From assembly GCA_022788225.1 (NCBI GenBank), contig JALEVO010000098.1, positions 1 through 34,501 of the forward strand: a stretch of 34,501 bases of DNA, read 5' to 3'. Both the position numbers and the translations under genes were made by a program. A model generated the notes under the pieces. The model worked only from the letters and a program-made list of their open reading frames with translations, was not told the DNA's origin and ran no database searches. Positions 8,616-18,834 of the stretch are shown here, piece after piece; position 1 is the first letter of the stretch; each line of letters opens with the position of its first letter. The DNA comes from Oscillospiraceae bacterium. GTDB lineage: Bacteria; Bacillota; Clostridia; Oscillospirales; Ruminococcaceae.

Positions 8616-10847
8616 TTAATAATCAAGTATATCAAAATAAATTGAATCTACTTTTCCGTCATAGTAGTAAATTGTCATATCGTTCCAGTCAGATGCTGTA
8701 TCGTAAATTGTAATACTGCCGTATGAAGTATCGGTAACAGTTGTGCCGAACCTTGCGGCTACATCAGCAATATTGCTGCCGATTGTGATTCCGTCAAAGG
8801 AAACTGTAACTGGAGAACCCTCTGAAATGCTGACGCCTGTAACAAGACAGTCCGCAGGAGCAGCCGCCTTATCTGAATTGTTTTCAATATTTACTCCGAA
8901 TGTATACTCTTCGTTGTAATAGCTTGTGAAATCACCAGCTTCAAGCTGCTGGTCCTCAACCTTTACCAAATCAAGAATGCCGTTGATTTTTGAAGGGAAT
9001 GTTACAGCCTGACCGTTAATCTGAATGTTCAGCTTTGAGAAATCATAATCAGCTTCAACACCTGAATTTTCAATTGTATTAAAGTCAGAATCATCGACTA
9101 AAGTGTCACCGCCGATATCTCCGCCGATGTCACCGCCCATTGAGTCAGTAATAGCACCGCTGAAAATTGAGCCAAGTCCCTCAACGCCGAATGCAGAACC
9201 GATATTGTCAATGAATGCCGCAAGATTAGCAGATGCATCTGTTATATACTGCTCCATTTCAGCGCCATCCTCTGTCAGCTGGTAAACCTTCTGTGATGCA
9301 TCAAATGCCGGAATATCAACTGATGTTTCTTCCTTTGAAGAAATTGAGATTGTACCGTAATTTGTTCCGTTAACTGTGATGTCAGATTTGATTGTCTGAC
9401 TCTTACCGTCTGAATCCATAACGAATGTCAGTGAAGGACCTTCAAAACCTGTAAGGTCAAGTGTAAATTCGCCCTTGCAGTAGCCCTTGTCTTCGTTTAC
9501 AGTTTCAAGGTCTTTAAAGCTTACAGGAATTTCAACATTGCTTCCGTCATCATTAATACCGATAAGAACAAGCTTTGCATCGCCGCTTTCCTTGCCGGAC
9601 TTTTCAGCTGACTTACCTGAAACCTGAACACCCTCGCCGTCAACTGTGAAGTTAACGTCTATAGCCTTGTCAGAACCGTCCTCAGCTGTCATGTAGCCAA
9701 TCTTTAAATCTTCTTCCTCAGGAACTTCAATTTCACGGCCGCAGATTTTACCCTTTGAGTCAACGTAAACGTTCATTGTGAACATTGTTTCGCCGCCGCT
9801 TACTTCAAGTGTACCCAGTTCGTCAAGCAGTCCTTCAACAGCAGATGTATAATCGTCCTTTGAAAGACCGAACTTTTCAACAATCTTGATTATAGTCTTG
9901 TCGTTTTTAGCTTCCTTGAGAACGTCCTTGCAGATACTGAAAAGTGCACCCTGATCAACTTCAGCAGCAAGCTTGTTGTACTCTGTCTTGATGCCGTTTG
10001 CCTCACAGGCAACGCCCTTTTCAAGTTCAACATCTTCAATGTTCTCAAATACTATTGTAAAGTACTTTACGATAAGTTCATTGAGTTCTTTTTCTGAAAG
10101 CGTATCTTTAAGAGCGTCCGGATCTGTTGACATTGAAGTAACAGCGTCCATATAGCCCTGCAAAAATGCTGCTGCATCAGAATCCATTTCAGAATATGCC
10201 TGATCCATTAATGACTGCATATCCATTGAAATGTATGCCGGTGAAAGTTCAGGGATCTGAACGTAATATGCGCCGTCCTGAACATAGATATTCATAGTTG
10301 CAAGTGTTTTGTCATCAGCTGTAAGAACGCATGATTCGCTGATGTTTTCACCGTCAACATTTGCGCCTGCCTTAACAGCAATGCTTGACGGAAGTGTGAT
10401 ACCGCTTTCTGAAAGCGGAGAACCAGAAAGTTCCTCAATAAGAGCACCAACATTTGCAGCGTCAATATCCGCCTTGATTTCAACTTCTTCAGCTGCCTGC
10501 TTGCCGATTGAATCAATGCCCTTTCCATAAGCCTCGGAAATACCGTCAGCCAGTTCAGAAAGATTTTCTTCCTCAACCCATGCGTAATAGTCCTCCGGCT
10601 TGTTTATGAGCATTTTAACATTGTTCTTTACCCATGGAATAAAGTTATAGGCAAGAACACTTCCTGCCGCAAGAATAACTACTATAATTGCAACAATCAG
10701 CAATACCGGCTTTTTCTTCGCCGGTTCAACGCCGTCAACAAGCTGTGCACCCTCAAAGGACGGCTGTTCAGTGATAACAGGTTCTACAGTGGAAGTATCC
10801 GCAGGAGTAACCTGTTCATTGTTCTGATTTTCATTAAAATCTGACAT
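8616..10847 (-). CDS. Large membrane-anchored protein of unknown function
   Basis: 743 aa; cytoplasmic N-term, one TM (KKKPVLLIVAIIVVILAAGSVLAYNFI), acidic extracytoplasmic region, GGDIGGDIGGD repeat. Confidence 0.85.
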   Translation of the reverse strand: MSDFNENQNNEQVTPADTSTVEPVITEQPSFEGAQLVDGVEPAKKKPVLLIVAIIVVILAAGSVLAYNFIPWVKNNVKMLINKPEDYYAWVEEENLSELADGISEAYGKGIDSIGKQAAEEVEIKADIDAANVGALIEELSGSPLSESGITLPSSIAVKAGANVDGENISESCVLTADDKTLATMNIYVQDGAYYVQIPELSPAYISMDMQSLMDQAYSEMDSDAAAFLQGYMDAVTSMSTDPDALKDTLSEKELNELIVKYFTIVFENIEDVELEKGVACEANGIKTEYNKLAAEVDQGALFSICKDVLKEAKNDKTIIKIVEKFGLSKDDYTSAVEGLLDELGTLEVSGGETMFTMNVYVDSKGKICGREIEVPEEEDLKIGYMTAEDGSDKAIDVNFTVDGEGVQVSGKSAEKSGKESGDAKLVLIGINDDGSNVEIPVSFKDLETVNEDKGYCKGEFTLDLTGFEGPSLTFVMDSDGKSQTIKSDITVNGTNYGTISISSKEETSVDIPAFDASQKVYQLTEDGAEMEQYITDASANLAAFIDNIGSAFGVEGLGSIFSGAITDSMGGDIGGDIGGDTLVDDSDFNTIENSGVEADYDFSKLNIQINGQAVTFPSKINGILDLVKVEDQQLEAGDFTSYYNEEYTFGVNIENNSDKAAAPADCLVTGVSISEGSPVTVSFDGITIGSNIADVAARFGTTVTDTSYGSITIYDTASDWNDMTIYYYDGKVDSIYFDILDY

Positions 10848-10965
10848 ACTATGTCCCCCTTTTGAATTTTTAAGGAATCACCGTTTAAATACCCCTGCCG
10901 CACAGGCAGCAAAATTTAACCGGTATTTTCTTTTGTGTAATACAGTATGAAAAACTGATAATATC

Positions 10966-10994
10966 ATATTAACAAATCTGATTTATAAAGTCAA
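10966..10994 (-). promoter_or_regulatory. Promoter for the 743-aa gene
   Basis: TTGACT (10994-10989), 17-bp spacer, TAATAT (10971-10966). Confidence 0.55.
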
Positions 10995-11102
10995 TAAAAA
11001 AATAAATTTTTTGTTTTTTTTGTATATATTTTGTAATTATATACAAGCCATTTTTAGCGTTTATAAATTGCAGACCCGTTACTTTGCATTTTTCACAAAA
11101 AA

Positions 11103-11125
11103 GAGATGCTGTTTTTCAGCATCTC
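11103..11125. terminator. Intrinsic terminator
   Basis: GAGATGCTG-TTTTT-CAGCATCTC with A/T tracts on both sides, downstream of the 11150-11431 gene. Confidence 0.75.
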
Positions 11126-11149
11126 CCTTTTTTTCAGATATGCAGGCAA

Positions 11150-11431
11150 TCAGCTTTTAACAGTCCTTTTAAGCCACGCATTGGCAAGGTCAAGAGCCTC
11201 ATAAAGGCTTTCCTTTTCACTGCTCTTTGTGATAGCCTTGTTAGGCGGCAGGCTCAGGTCAGTGGACATCTGATATACCTTTATTTTACTGGCAACTTCC
11301 AGATCCTTAACTTTCTTTTTCTGCAAAATCTGCAGCATAACCACATAATCGTCTGACATATTTCCGTAATAAATCACATTATCATGTCTGACAAGCGGAT
11401 ATCCCTTATAAGTGAAAAAACTGCTGCTCAT
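11150..11431 (-). CDS. Small conserved-looking hypothetical protein, 93 aa
   Basis: MSSSFFTYKGYPLVRHDNVIYYGNMSDDYVVMLQIL...; RBS AGGAGGAATATT, followed by terminator. Confidence 0.8.
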   Translation of the reverse strand: MSSSFFTYKGYPLVRHDNVIYYGNMSDDYVVMLQILQKKKVKDLEVASKIKVYQMSTDLSLPPNKAITKSSEKESLYEALDLANAWLKRTVKS

Positions 11432-11572
11432 AATATTCCTCCTTTTCCAAGGGCGATTATGTGCAATAATGTATCAGGGAAACGCTTTTCCCCGAACTAT
11501 TGTCTATAATGCCTTAAATGTCGTGTAATAAAGATTATAACATACTTCGTGTGCAAATAAAGTCGAAAAAAG

Positions 11573-13042
11573 TTACCAGTTCATAACAAATTCTTCGTCA
11601 GTATCAAATTTTGCAAGATTATCAATAAGCAGGTCAACGTATGCCATTCTGCACTTGAAGCACGGCGTACCGTTTACGCTGATAAGTGCTTTCTTGCCAT
11701 CTGTTCTGTAAAATTCAATAGTCTGTTTTGTTTTGCCGTCCTGCGTTTCAAGCTCAATAGAAACTACCGGCTCTCCTGTGGGTTCTTCGTCAATTACAAA
11801 ATCCTCAGCGGAGGTTTTCAGCAGGAATGTATAAAAGCTTCTGAAACGCTCTGTGTCACATTCCTTGCCGTTTTTGGTCACCTTGTAATCGTCTGCGGAA
11901 GTGCCGCTGCCCTCAAAGCTTACGGATTCGCCGTCTGCAACATCAATTTTAAGACTGCCGATATCCCATACATAAGTACCGAAAATCATCTTTGAGGTTA
12001 TATCCCCCGGCTGCAGTTCAGCCCAGCATACGCTGTCGGTTGAAATCGCATAAATGACATCGTTATCTTCAAACATTGCAAGGTAGAAAGTTCCGTCAGC
12101 ACTTTCAAGCTTGTTGCCGATTTTAAGAGTATACTCCTCCGGCTCGTCTGTTTTCATTGTGACTACGCATGACGGTTTGTCAAGTCCTGACGCCGCAATT
12201 TCATCATCTGTGGGGTGCGCTGTCATAACTGAATGAGCAGTAAGCCCGAACATACCGTGAGTTGCGTCCTGTGCCTTTTCAGCGTCAAGATATGCAAACA
12301 CAGGCTGGGTCATATAATGTGTAGCAAGCGTACCGCTCGTTGTATCCTCATCATCGGCGGACTTGTCATACTCTAAAACGATATCGTAATCAAGGTCAGT
12401 TCTTTCAATTTTAACTTCCTCGATTTTCGGATAACTGTCGTCTGCCGGTTCTGCAAGAAGAGTTGTTGAGATGAAGTATTCCTTATTGTTGCGGAACACG
12501 CTCAGACTGCTTGACGGTGCAAGATAAACAGTATCTCCGCCCTTTTCCATGCAGTATGCCTCACCGCTGACTGGCGACTCATTTCCCACAAGAATAGTTT
12601 TTTCGCCTGCCCCTACTTTTACAGTAACTTCGGCGGCAGGATCTTTCAGACCGTATTTTTCAAGGTCTGCCGGATTTTCCTCAACTGTGGAATCAGAGCT
12701 TAACGCTGAACCGTTGTTTAACAGTGTGGAAGTAAGGGTGGTGTTGATATCAAGGTCGTCCAGACCCTCAATTGTCAGGGTAACTGTTCCGTCCTCTGCC
12801 GGTTCTCCAACAGGGACTGCCGTATATTCACCCTCTGCATTTTTTACAGTTATCGACTGAATATCAGCCTTTTCAAATTCCAGCAGTGAAACCGGAACTG
12901 ATACCTCACTGCTTTCCTCCGTCGAAAGGTCGGAAGAGGAATCTGTGTCCTTGTCATCAGTAAGCATTAAAGCGGCATATCCGCCTCCTGCAACTGCAAG
13001 CGCCGCAGCACAGGCAATCAGAGCCTTGATATTCTTTTTCAT
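11573..13042 (-). CDS. DUF4340-type protein
   Basis: N-terminal signal anchor, VTVKVGAGEKTILVGNESPVSGEAYCMEKGGDTVYL and TLKIGNKLESADGTFYL style repeats; overlaps the GldG-like gene by ATGA. Confidence 0.82.
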   Translation of the reverse strand: MKKNIKALIACAAALAVAGGGYAALMLTDDKDTDSSSDLSTEESSEVSVPVSLLEFEKADIQSITVKNAEGEYTAVPVGEPAEDGTVTLTIEGLDDLDINTTLTSTLLNNGSALSSDSTVEENPADLEKYGLKDPAAEVTVKVGAGEKTILVGNESPVSGEAYCMEKGGDTVYLAPSSSLSVFRNNKEYFISTTLLAEPADDSYPKIEEVKIERTDLDYDIVLEYDKSADDEDTTSGTLATHYMTQPVFAYLDAEKAQDATHGMFGLTAHSVMTAHPTDDEIAASGLDKPSCVVTMKTDEPEEYTLKIGNKLESADGTFYLAMFEDNDVIYAISTDSVCWAELQPGDITSKMIFGTYVWDIGSLKIDVADGESVSFEGSGTSADDYKVTKNGKECDTERFRSFYTFLLKTSAEDFVIDEEPTGEPVVSIELETQDGKTKQTIEFYRTDGKKALISVNGTPCFKCRMAYVDLLIDNLAKFDTDEEFVMNW

Positions 13043-14658
13043 CGGTTTCTTCTCCTTAAGAATACAACAATACCAGCCGCAACAACAATCAGCGGAATAA
13101 TAAAGATAACTGTTCTGCTGATAGCCTTTATCTGTGATGACGTGATATCAATAGTCTGAACTGAAAGATCCTTTTCAGCAATGATGATACCGTTTTCCTT
13201 GCCGCACATTTTGTTTACGGCGTTTATAACATATTCTGCATTATTATATGTATTGGAATAAGTCAGAACCTGGTCAAGAATTGTTGCACCGCCTATTACC
13301 ATAACATTATTTACATGAGCGGTGTTGTTGCTGTCCATATTAGTCTTGGTAGCAACTGCCATGACTGTCTGTGCAGACTTTTCTGCATTGTCCGGATCAA
13401 ATTCCGTTGTTTCCTCTGTTTCTTCTTCTGTTTCTTCCTCGCCGTTTTCGGCAGCCTCTGCCTTTGTCTTTGCCTCTTCGGCTGTCTGCATTTCAAGAGG
13501 ATAGAGGAAAGATGTGTCAGAAGTTGTCAGAAGTGCTGTTGTATTTCTGTCAACGTTGGCGTCAAAGAGCAGATTTACCGGTCTTGCAAGAGGTACAATA
13601 ATCGGCAGCTTGGTATTTGAAAGTCCCTCGCTGTATGTATCCTCAGCAATTGTGGCAACAGGAGCACTCAGCTGTCCCTTCATTGTTGTGACATACTGGC
13701 TCTTGTCTGAAGATGAGTCGTAAACAATGCTTCCGCCGATTTCGATTCCCCATACTTCAAGGAAATCGTCAATATTCGGTGTTGCATACTGCAAAACATC
13801 TGCAATGTAAATCATGTCCTTGTCAAGGTCACCGTTATTATAGAGGAAATCATCAAGCTTTTTGATGCTGTCCTCTGAAAGGTCGTTTACAGGGGCAGGA
13901 AGTACTGCCATATCGTAATCTTCCGGTGAAAGTGTATCTGTCATTATATCAACTTCAGAAACCTCATAGCCGTTTTTGTCCATGAGTGAGTACAAAGCTG
14001 AAATTGAGTAAGCGTTGTCAGAATGATAAATTGCAGAGCCGTTATATTTGCTGATAAAAGCAACTCTCTGGGGATTTGCGTCAGTAACACTCATAATTGC
14101 AGAAGTCAGTTCCTGCTCGCCCTTATAGCTTGTTACACTGCTGCTGCCGCTGTAATAGTCAGACTGCATATTAAACAGGCTGTTTACAGTCAGCACCTTT
14201 ACTCTTTCGCCGGACGCAACAACGATATTTCCCTCGGATATTTCACCGTTATAGTTTGCGGAAAACTTTGTTACCACGTCAGGGTTTGACGCAACATCAT
14301 AGAAATTGATTTTTATGTGGTCTGAATGCTGTTCATATTTTTCCAGTGTTTCAAGAACCATTTTCATATAAGTTCCGCTGGTTGCAAAGTCTGATTCCTT
14401 TGCCATAACAGCAATTTCAACATCTGTCTTTAAGTCCTGTATATAGTCAATAGTATCCTGTGATACCTCGTAATACTTTTCCTTTGTAAGGTCAAGCTTT
14501 AAGTCCTTTCTGTCTGTGAGGACTCCGGCAATAAGGTTTATAACAACAACAACTGCAATAAATACAACTGTTATAACTGTAGCCACTGTGCCGTATTTAA
14601 GCTTTTTCTTATTAAAAGGCTTTTTTTCCTTCTGCGGTTTAACCGTTTCATTAGCCAT
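13039..14658 (-). CDS. GldG-like ABC-associated protein
   Basis: TM near N-terminus, DLTKEKYYEVSQDTIDYIQDLKTDVEIAVMAKESD, C-terminal TM IFIIPLIVVAAGIVVFLRRRNR. Confidence 0.85.
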   Translation of the reverse strand: MANETVKPQKEKKPFNKKKLKYGTVATVITVVFIAVVVVINLIAGVLTDRKDLKLDLTKEKYYEVSQDTIDYIQDLKTDVEIAVMAKESDFATSGTYMKMVLETLEKYEQHSDHIKINFYDVASNPDVVTKFSANYNGEISEGNIVVASGERVKVLTVNSLFNMQSDYYSGSSSVTSYKGEQELTSAIMSVTDANPQRVAFISKYNGSAIYHSDNAYSISALYSLMDKNGYEVSEVDIMTDTLSPEDYDMAVLPAPVNDLSEDSIKKLDDFLYNNGDLDKDMIYIADVLQYATPNIDDFLEVWGIEIGGSIVYDSSSDKSQYVTTMKGQLSAPVATIAEDTYSEGLSNTKLPIIVPLARPVNLLFDANVDRNTTALLTTSDTSFLYPLEMQTAEEAKTKAEAAENGEEETEEETEETTEFDPDNAEKSAQTVMAVATKTNMDSNNTAHVNNVMVIGGATILDQVLTYSNTYNNAEYVINAVNKMCGKENGIIIAEKDLSVQTIDITSSQIKAISRTVIFIIPLIVVAAGIVVFLRRRNR

Positions 14659-14673
14659 TGTAAATATACCTCC

Positions 14674-15378
14674 TTAACTCCAGCGTCTTTTCTCAAATAC
14701 CCTGACAGTCAGGAAATTGAAGATAACAGCTGTGCTCACAAAGAAAAGCACACTCGAAAGATTGAAAATACCGCAGGTGAATTCATAATACTTCTCATAG
14801 AAAGAAAGTGAATTAAGAATATTTGCAATAAAATCAATTTTAACATATCCTGCTATAAAATCAAGGAGATAGAGCACCATCAGCAGCAAAATGCCGAATA
14901 CAGCCGCAACGACCTGATTTTCTGTGAGAGATGAAACGAACATGGTAACTGCGATAAATGCACAGCCCACAAAGAAAAGTGCCAGATAATTTGAAAGAAC
15001 AATGTTCCATGAAACATCGCCGAAATAGCTGAGTATCAGTGCATAGACAAACACAATGCTGATTCCCATTATGTACATAAGGAGTGTTGCAAAATATTTG
15101 CCTAAAACGATACCGCCCAGACTTACAGGAGCAGTCAGAAGTCCCTGTTCAGTTTTCTGCTTTTTTTCCTCACTGAATGATTTCATAGTAAGGACAGGAA
15201 TAAGAATTACTATAATCAGGAATAAGCTTGAAAATAATCCGGACATATCAGTTGTTGCCGAATAAAGCGACGAAGCGTAGAAAAAATATCCGGAAAACGC
15301 ATAGAATACTGCAAGAAATACATAAGCAATACTTGATGTAAAGAATGAGCCAAGCTCACGTCTGAATATTGCGCCCAT
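14674..15378 (-). CDS. ABC transporter permease, ABC-2/GldF-like
   Basis: MGAIFRRELGSFFTSSIAYVFLAVFYAFSGYFF; SFSEEKKQKTEQGLLTAPVSLGGIVLGKY; six hydrophobic segments. Confidence 0.88.
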   Translation of the reverse strand: MGAIFRRELGSFFTSSIAYVFLAVFYAFSGYFFYASSLYSATTDMSGLFSSLFLIIVILIPVLTMKSFSEEKKQKTEQGLLTAPVSLGGIVLGKYFATLLMYIMGISIVFVYALILSYFGDVSWNIVLSNYLALFFVGCAFIAVTMFVSSLTENQVVAAVFGILLLMVLYLLDFIAGYVKIDFIANILNSLSFYEKYYEFTCGIFNLSSVLFFVSTAVIFNFLTVRVFEKRRWS

Positions 15379-16385
15379 CAGTTATTACCTCCGTTTTCAG
15401 TTTCATTTTGTTCGGACTTTGATTCCTTCAGCTTTTTAATATGCTCGGAAACGCCCTCACCCATTGTGATTTTAAGGAAGATGTCCTCAAGAGTAAGTTC
15501 AGCAGAGTTCATGTAGAGGATAGTCCAGTTCATCCTGTTTACAAGTGCACTGACCTCACGCCTTAAATCAACGTCCTCTTTTGCCTCCATCTCATACTCA
15601 TATACGCCCTTTTCACGCTCCATATCAGCTCTGACGTATTTAAGTCCCGGAATCTTTCTGAGTTCAAAAAGAATTTCGTCCTTGTTACCCTCGATTCTGA
15701 CGATAAGTCTGTGGTCGGCAGAAATCTTGTTTGAAAGGTTAGCGGCTGTGTCGTCCGCCGCAATTTCACCCTTGTTGATGATGATTACTCTGTCGCATAC
15801 CGCCTGAATTTCAGAAAGGATATGGGAAGAAAGAATGACTGTATGGTTTCTGCCCAGCTTTTTGATAAGCGTTCTTATCTCAACCATCTGTTTCGGGTCA
15901 AGACCAACAGTCGGCTCGTCAAGAATAAGCACCGGCGGATTGCCGATAAGCGCCTGAGCAAGTCCCACACGCTGTTTGTAACCCTTTGAAAGGTGCTTTA
16001 TGATTCTGTCCTTGACATCTGATATTTTGCAGAGTTCGCAGATATCAGTCAGATGTGACTTTCTCGGCAGTTTGCATTTTTTCAGGTCAAAGACAAAGTT
16101 CAGATATGCCTTTACCGTCATATCCAGATACAAAGGCGGCAGTTCCGGCAGATAGCCGATATTTGCCTTTGCCTTTATAGGGTCTTCAAGAACGTCAACC
16201 CCGTTAATAAGCACAGAACCGGAAGTTGAAGAAATATATCCGGTCAGCATATTCATTGTCGTGGATTTTCCGGCACCGTTTGGTCCGAGAAATCCCAGTA
16301 TCTCTCCGTCATTGACAACAAAGCTTATGTCATTGACTGCTTTTTTGTCGCCGTAATGCTTAGTGAGATTTTTAACCTCTATCAT
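15378..16385 (-). CDS. ABC transporter ATP-binding protein, GldA-like
   Basis: GPNGAGKSTTMNMLTG Walker A, LSKGYKQRVGLAQAL signature, ILDEPTVGLD Walker B. Confidence 0.94.
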   Translation of the reverse strand: MIEVKNLTKHYGDKKAVNDISFVVNDGEILGFLGPNGAGKSTTMNMLTGYISSTSGSVLINGVDVLEDPIKAKANIGYLPELPPLYLDMTVKAYLNFVFDLKKCKLPRKSHLTDICELCKISDVKDRIIKHLSKGYKQRVGLAQALIGNPPVLILDEPTVGLDPKQMVEIRTLIKKLGRNHTVILSSHILSEIQAVCDRVIIINKGEIAADDTAANLSNKISADHRLIVRIEGNKDEILFELRKIPGLKYVRADMEREKGVYEYEMEAKEDVDLRREVSALVNRMNWTILYMNSAELTLEDIFLKITMGEGVSEHIKKLKESKSEQNETENGGNN

Positions 16386-16458
16386 ACTAAAGTGTTACCT
16401 CCTAACATAGCTGTTCATCATAAGTTTAGCAAACTAATGTGACAGTTCTATGAAAACA

Positions 16459-17910
16459 TTATGAAAGCTTTTCTATGCCTTTCTTAATTCGTGCAATTGT
16501 GTCCTCTTTGCCCAGAATATCGCAGAGTTCGACGCCGCCCCCCGGTGTAAACTGCTTTCCAGAAACCGCAGTTCTTACAGGCCACAGCAGCCAGCCGTTC
16601 TTGACTTCAAGCTTTGCAATAAGGTCAAAGAGTGCCTTGTGGATAGATTCAGTGTTCCACTGGTCAAGATTTTCCAGTACAGGCAGTACAGCTTTCAGCG
16701 CCTCAAGGGAGGTTTCCTCGTTGGTCTTCATCTTCTTGTGGCAGTACATTGAAGTGTCGTAATCCGGCAGTTCGTCAATGAAGTCAACCATTTCCGGAAC
16801 GTCGTTGAAAATTTCAGTTCTCGGCTGGAGTACTGACGCCAGCAGCGGAAGGTCAATGTCCTCTCTCTTTACTGTCTGACGGATATACGGAGTAACGTGC
16901 TCTAAAAATACCTCCGGTGACATTCTTCTGATGTGCGCCGCATTGACTGCTTTAAGCTTTACAGGGTCGAAGATAGCCGGTGATTTTGAAATACCGCTTA
17001 TATCGAAGTTTTCAGCAAGCTCGTCAAGAGTGAAAATTTCCTCCTCACCCTTAGGCGCCCAGCCCAGCAGTGCGATAAAGTTTACAACAGCCTCCGGCAG
17101 ATAGCCCTTTGCAACGATATCTTCAAATGATGCGTCACCGTTTCTCTTGGAAAGCTTTGAGGTCTGGTCTTTCATAACCGGCGGACAGTGGATATAAACC
17201 GGAACGTCCCAGCCGAACGCCTTGTAAAGCAGGTTGTATTTCGGCGCAGATGAAAGGTACTCGTTTCCTCTTACAACGTGTGTGATACCCATTGTGTGGT
17301 CGTCTACAACGTTTGCGAAGTTGTATGTCGGCATACCGTCTGTCTTGATAAGTATCTGGTCGTCAAGAGTTGCGTTGTCAACTGTGATATCACCGTAAAT
17401 CTCGTCATGGAAAGTTGTAGTGCCCTCCAGCGGCATTTTCTGTCTGATAACGTAAGGCACTCCGGCAGCCAGCTTTTCCTCAACCTCTTCCTTTGAAAGG
17501 TTGCGGCAGTGTCTGTCATACATAGGTGGAATGTGTGACGCCTCCTGTATTTTTCTTACCTCGTCCAGTCTTTCCTTGTCGCAGAAGCAGTAATAAGCGT
17601 CGCCGCTTTCAACAAGCTTTAAGGCATATTCCTTGAACATACCCATTCTCTGTGACTGGATATATGGACCGTAATCGCCGCCTACGTCCGGACCCTCGTC
17701 CCATTTAAGACCAGCTTTTCTGAGGGTATCGTAAATAACGTCAACAGCACCCTCAACGTATCTTTCCTGGTCGGTGTCCTCGATTCTTAAAATGAAGTCA
17801 CCGCCGTTTTTCTTTGCGATAAGATATGTGTAAAGAGCCGTTCTCAGATTACCGATATGCATATATCCTGTCGGACTTGGTGCAAATCTTGTTCTTACTC
17901 TCTTTGCCAT
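16459..17910 (-). CDS. gltX: Glutamate-tRNA ligase
   Basis: [22 protein letters not shown] (HIGH-type), KLSKRNG (KMSKS-type). Confidence 0.95.
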   Translation of the reverse strand: MAKRVRTRFAPSPTGYMHIGNLRTALYTYLIAKKNGGDFILRIEDTDQERYVEGAVDVIYDTLRKAGLKWDEGPDVGGDYGPYIQSQRMGMFKEYALKLVESGDAYYCFCDKERLDEVRKIQEASHIPPMYDRHCRNLSKEEVEEKLAAGVPYVIRQKMPLEGTTTFHDEIYGDITVDNATLDDQILIKTDGMPTYNFANVVDDHTMGITHVVRGNEYLSSAPKYNLLYKAFGWDVPVYIHCPPVMKDQTSKLSKRNGDASFEDIVAKGYLPEAVVNFIALLGWAPKGEEEIFTLDELAENFDISGISKSPAIFDPVKLKAVNAAHIRRMSPEVFLEHVTPYIRQTVKREDIDLPLLASVLQPRTEIFNDVPEMVDFIDELPDYDTSMYCHKKMKTNEETSLEALKAVLPVLENLDQWNTESIHKALFDLIAKLEVKNGWLLWPVRTAVSGKQFTPGGGVELCDILGKEDTIARIKKGIEKLS

Positions 17911-17916
17911 TTATTT

Positions 17917-18834
17917 TCATTCCTTTCCTGCCGGTTTCTGCTGACGGATATAGTCAATATCCGCAAAAACCTGCCTTTTAAGTTCATCAATGGAGTCAAA
18001 TTTTTTTTCATCTCTCACAAATTCCATAAACGCAACCTCGATTTTTCTGCCGTATAAGTCACCGCTGTAATCAAGGATATGGGTTTCCGCAAGAGGCTTT
18101 ATATGTTTTTCAACAGTCGGCTTTACGCCTATGTTAGTAATGGAATTATATGTTTTTCCGTCAATATCTGTTAATGTATGATAAACGCCTTTTCTCGGCA
18201 CAAGCTGTTTTTCTCCGAAAATCTGGTTTATTGTGGGAAAATCAAGGGTTCTCCCCAGTCTGTTTCCCTCTGTGACTTCGCCGTAAAGGGTGTACATTCC
18301 GCAGCCTAAGGCATAGGTTTCGCTGACTTTTCCCTCTCTGAGCATTGCACGGTACTTTTCCGAAGAAAAGCCATTTCCCGAAAGTTTTATTACCTTAACC
18401 TCAAAACCGTATTTTTCCCCAAGATTTTTAAGTTCATCAGTACCGCATGATGCGTTTTTCCCGAACCGGAAATTTTCTCCGCACACAACTGCCCCCGCAT
18501 TCATTTTTCCGCAGAGTATCTCACGGGCAAACTCCTCGCCATCCATGTCCTGCAACACGCTGAAATCCGGCGACAGTGCATATTTTACGCCAAGCTTGTC
18601 CAGTATTCTCAGTTTCTGCTCGTTTGTGTAAATATACTCAAAAGGTCTTCCGTGCTTGAAGCTTATCGATTCTGTTCTGAAAGTGAACACAGCCGGAGCA
18701 AGTCCCTTATATTTTAAGGCTGATGAAATGACAAGTCTGTGTCCGCAGTGTACCCCGTCAAATATCCCCAGTGCGGCGGCGGTTTTTTCCTTTATGCTGC
18801 CGCTTTCTGTTACGTTTACCATTTTAACGGTCAC
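17917..18834 (-). CDS. ribF: Bifunctional riboflavin kinase/FAD synthetase
   Basis: ALGIFDGVHCGHR, CGENFRFGK, GNRLGRTLDFPTIN, RKGVYHT. Confidence 0.94.
   Translation of the reverse strand: MTVKMVNVTESGSIKEKTAAALGIFDGVHCGHRLVISSALKYKGLAPAVFTFRTESISFKHGRPFEYIYTNEQKLRILDKLGVKYALSPDFSVLQDMDGEEFAREILCGKMNAGAVVCGENFRFGKNASCGTDELKNLGEKYGFEVKVIKLSGNGFSSEKYRAMLREGKVSETYALGCGMYTLYGEVTEGNRLGRTLDFPTINQIFGEKQLVPRKGVYHTLTDIDGKTYNSITNIGVKPTVEKHIKPLAETHILDYSGDLYGRKIEVAFMEFVRDEKKFDSIDELKRQVFADIDYIRQQKPAGKE

Noticed and set aside
9103-9285. MSPPISPPMSPPI repeat-like ORF and GGDI DNA repeat as a possible satellite or CRISPR-like array
   Set aside because: Only about three 12-bp units, in-frame within the 743-aa gene; ordinary coding microrepeat
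13311-13620. Lys/Gln/Arg-rich or Cys/Phe-rich ORFs in several frames
   Set aside because: Out-of-frame readings of the Glu/Thr-rich low-complexity insert of the GldG-like protein
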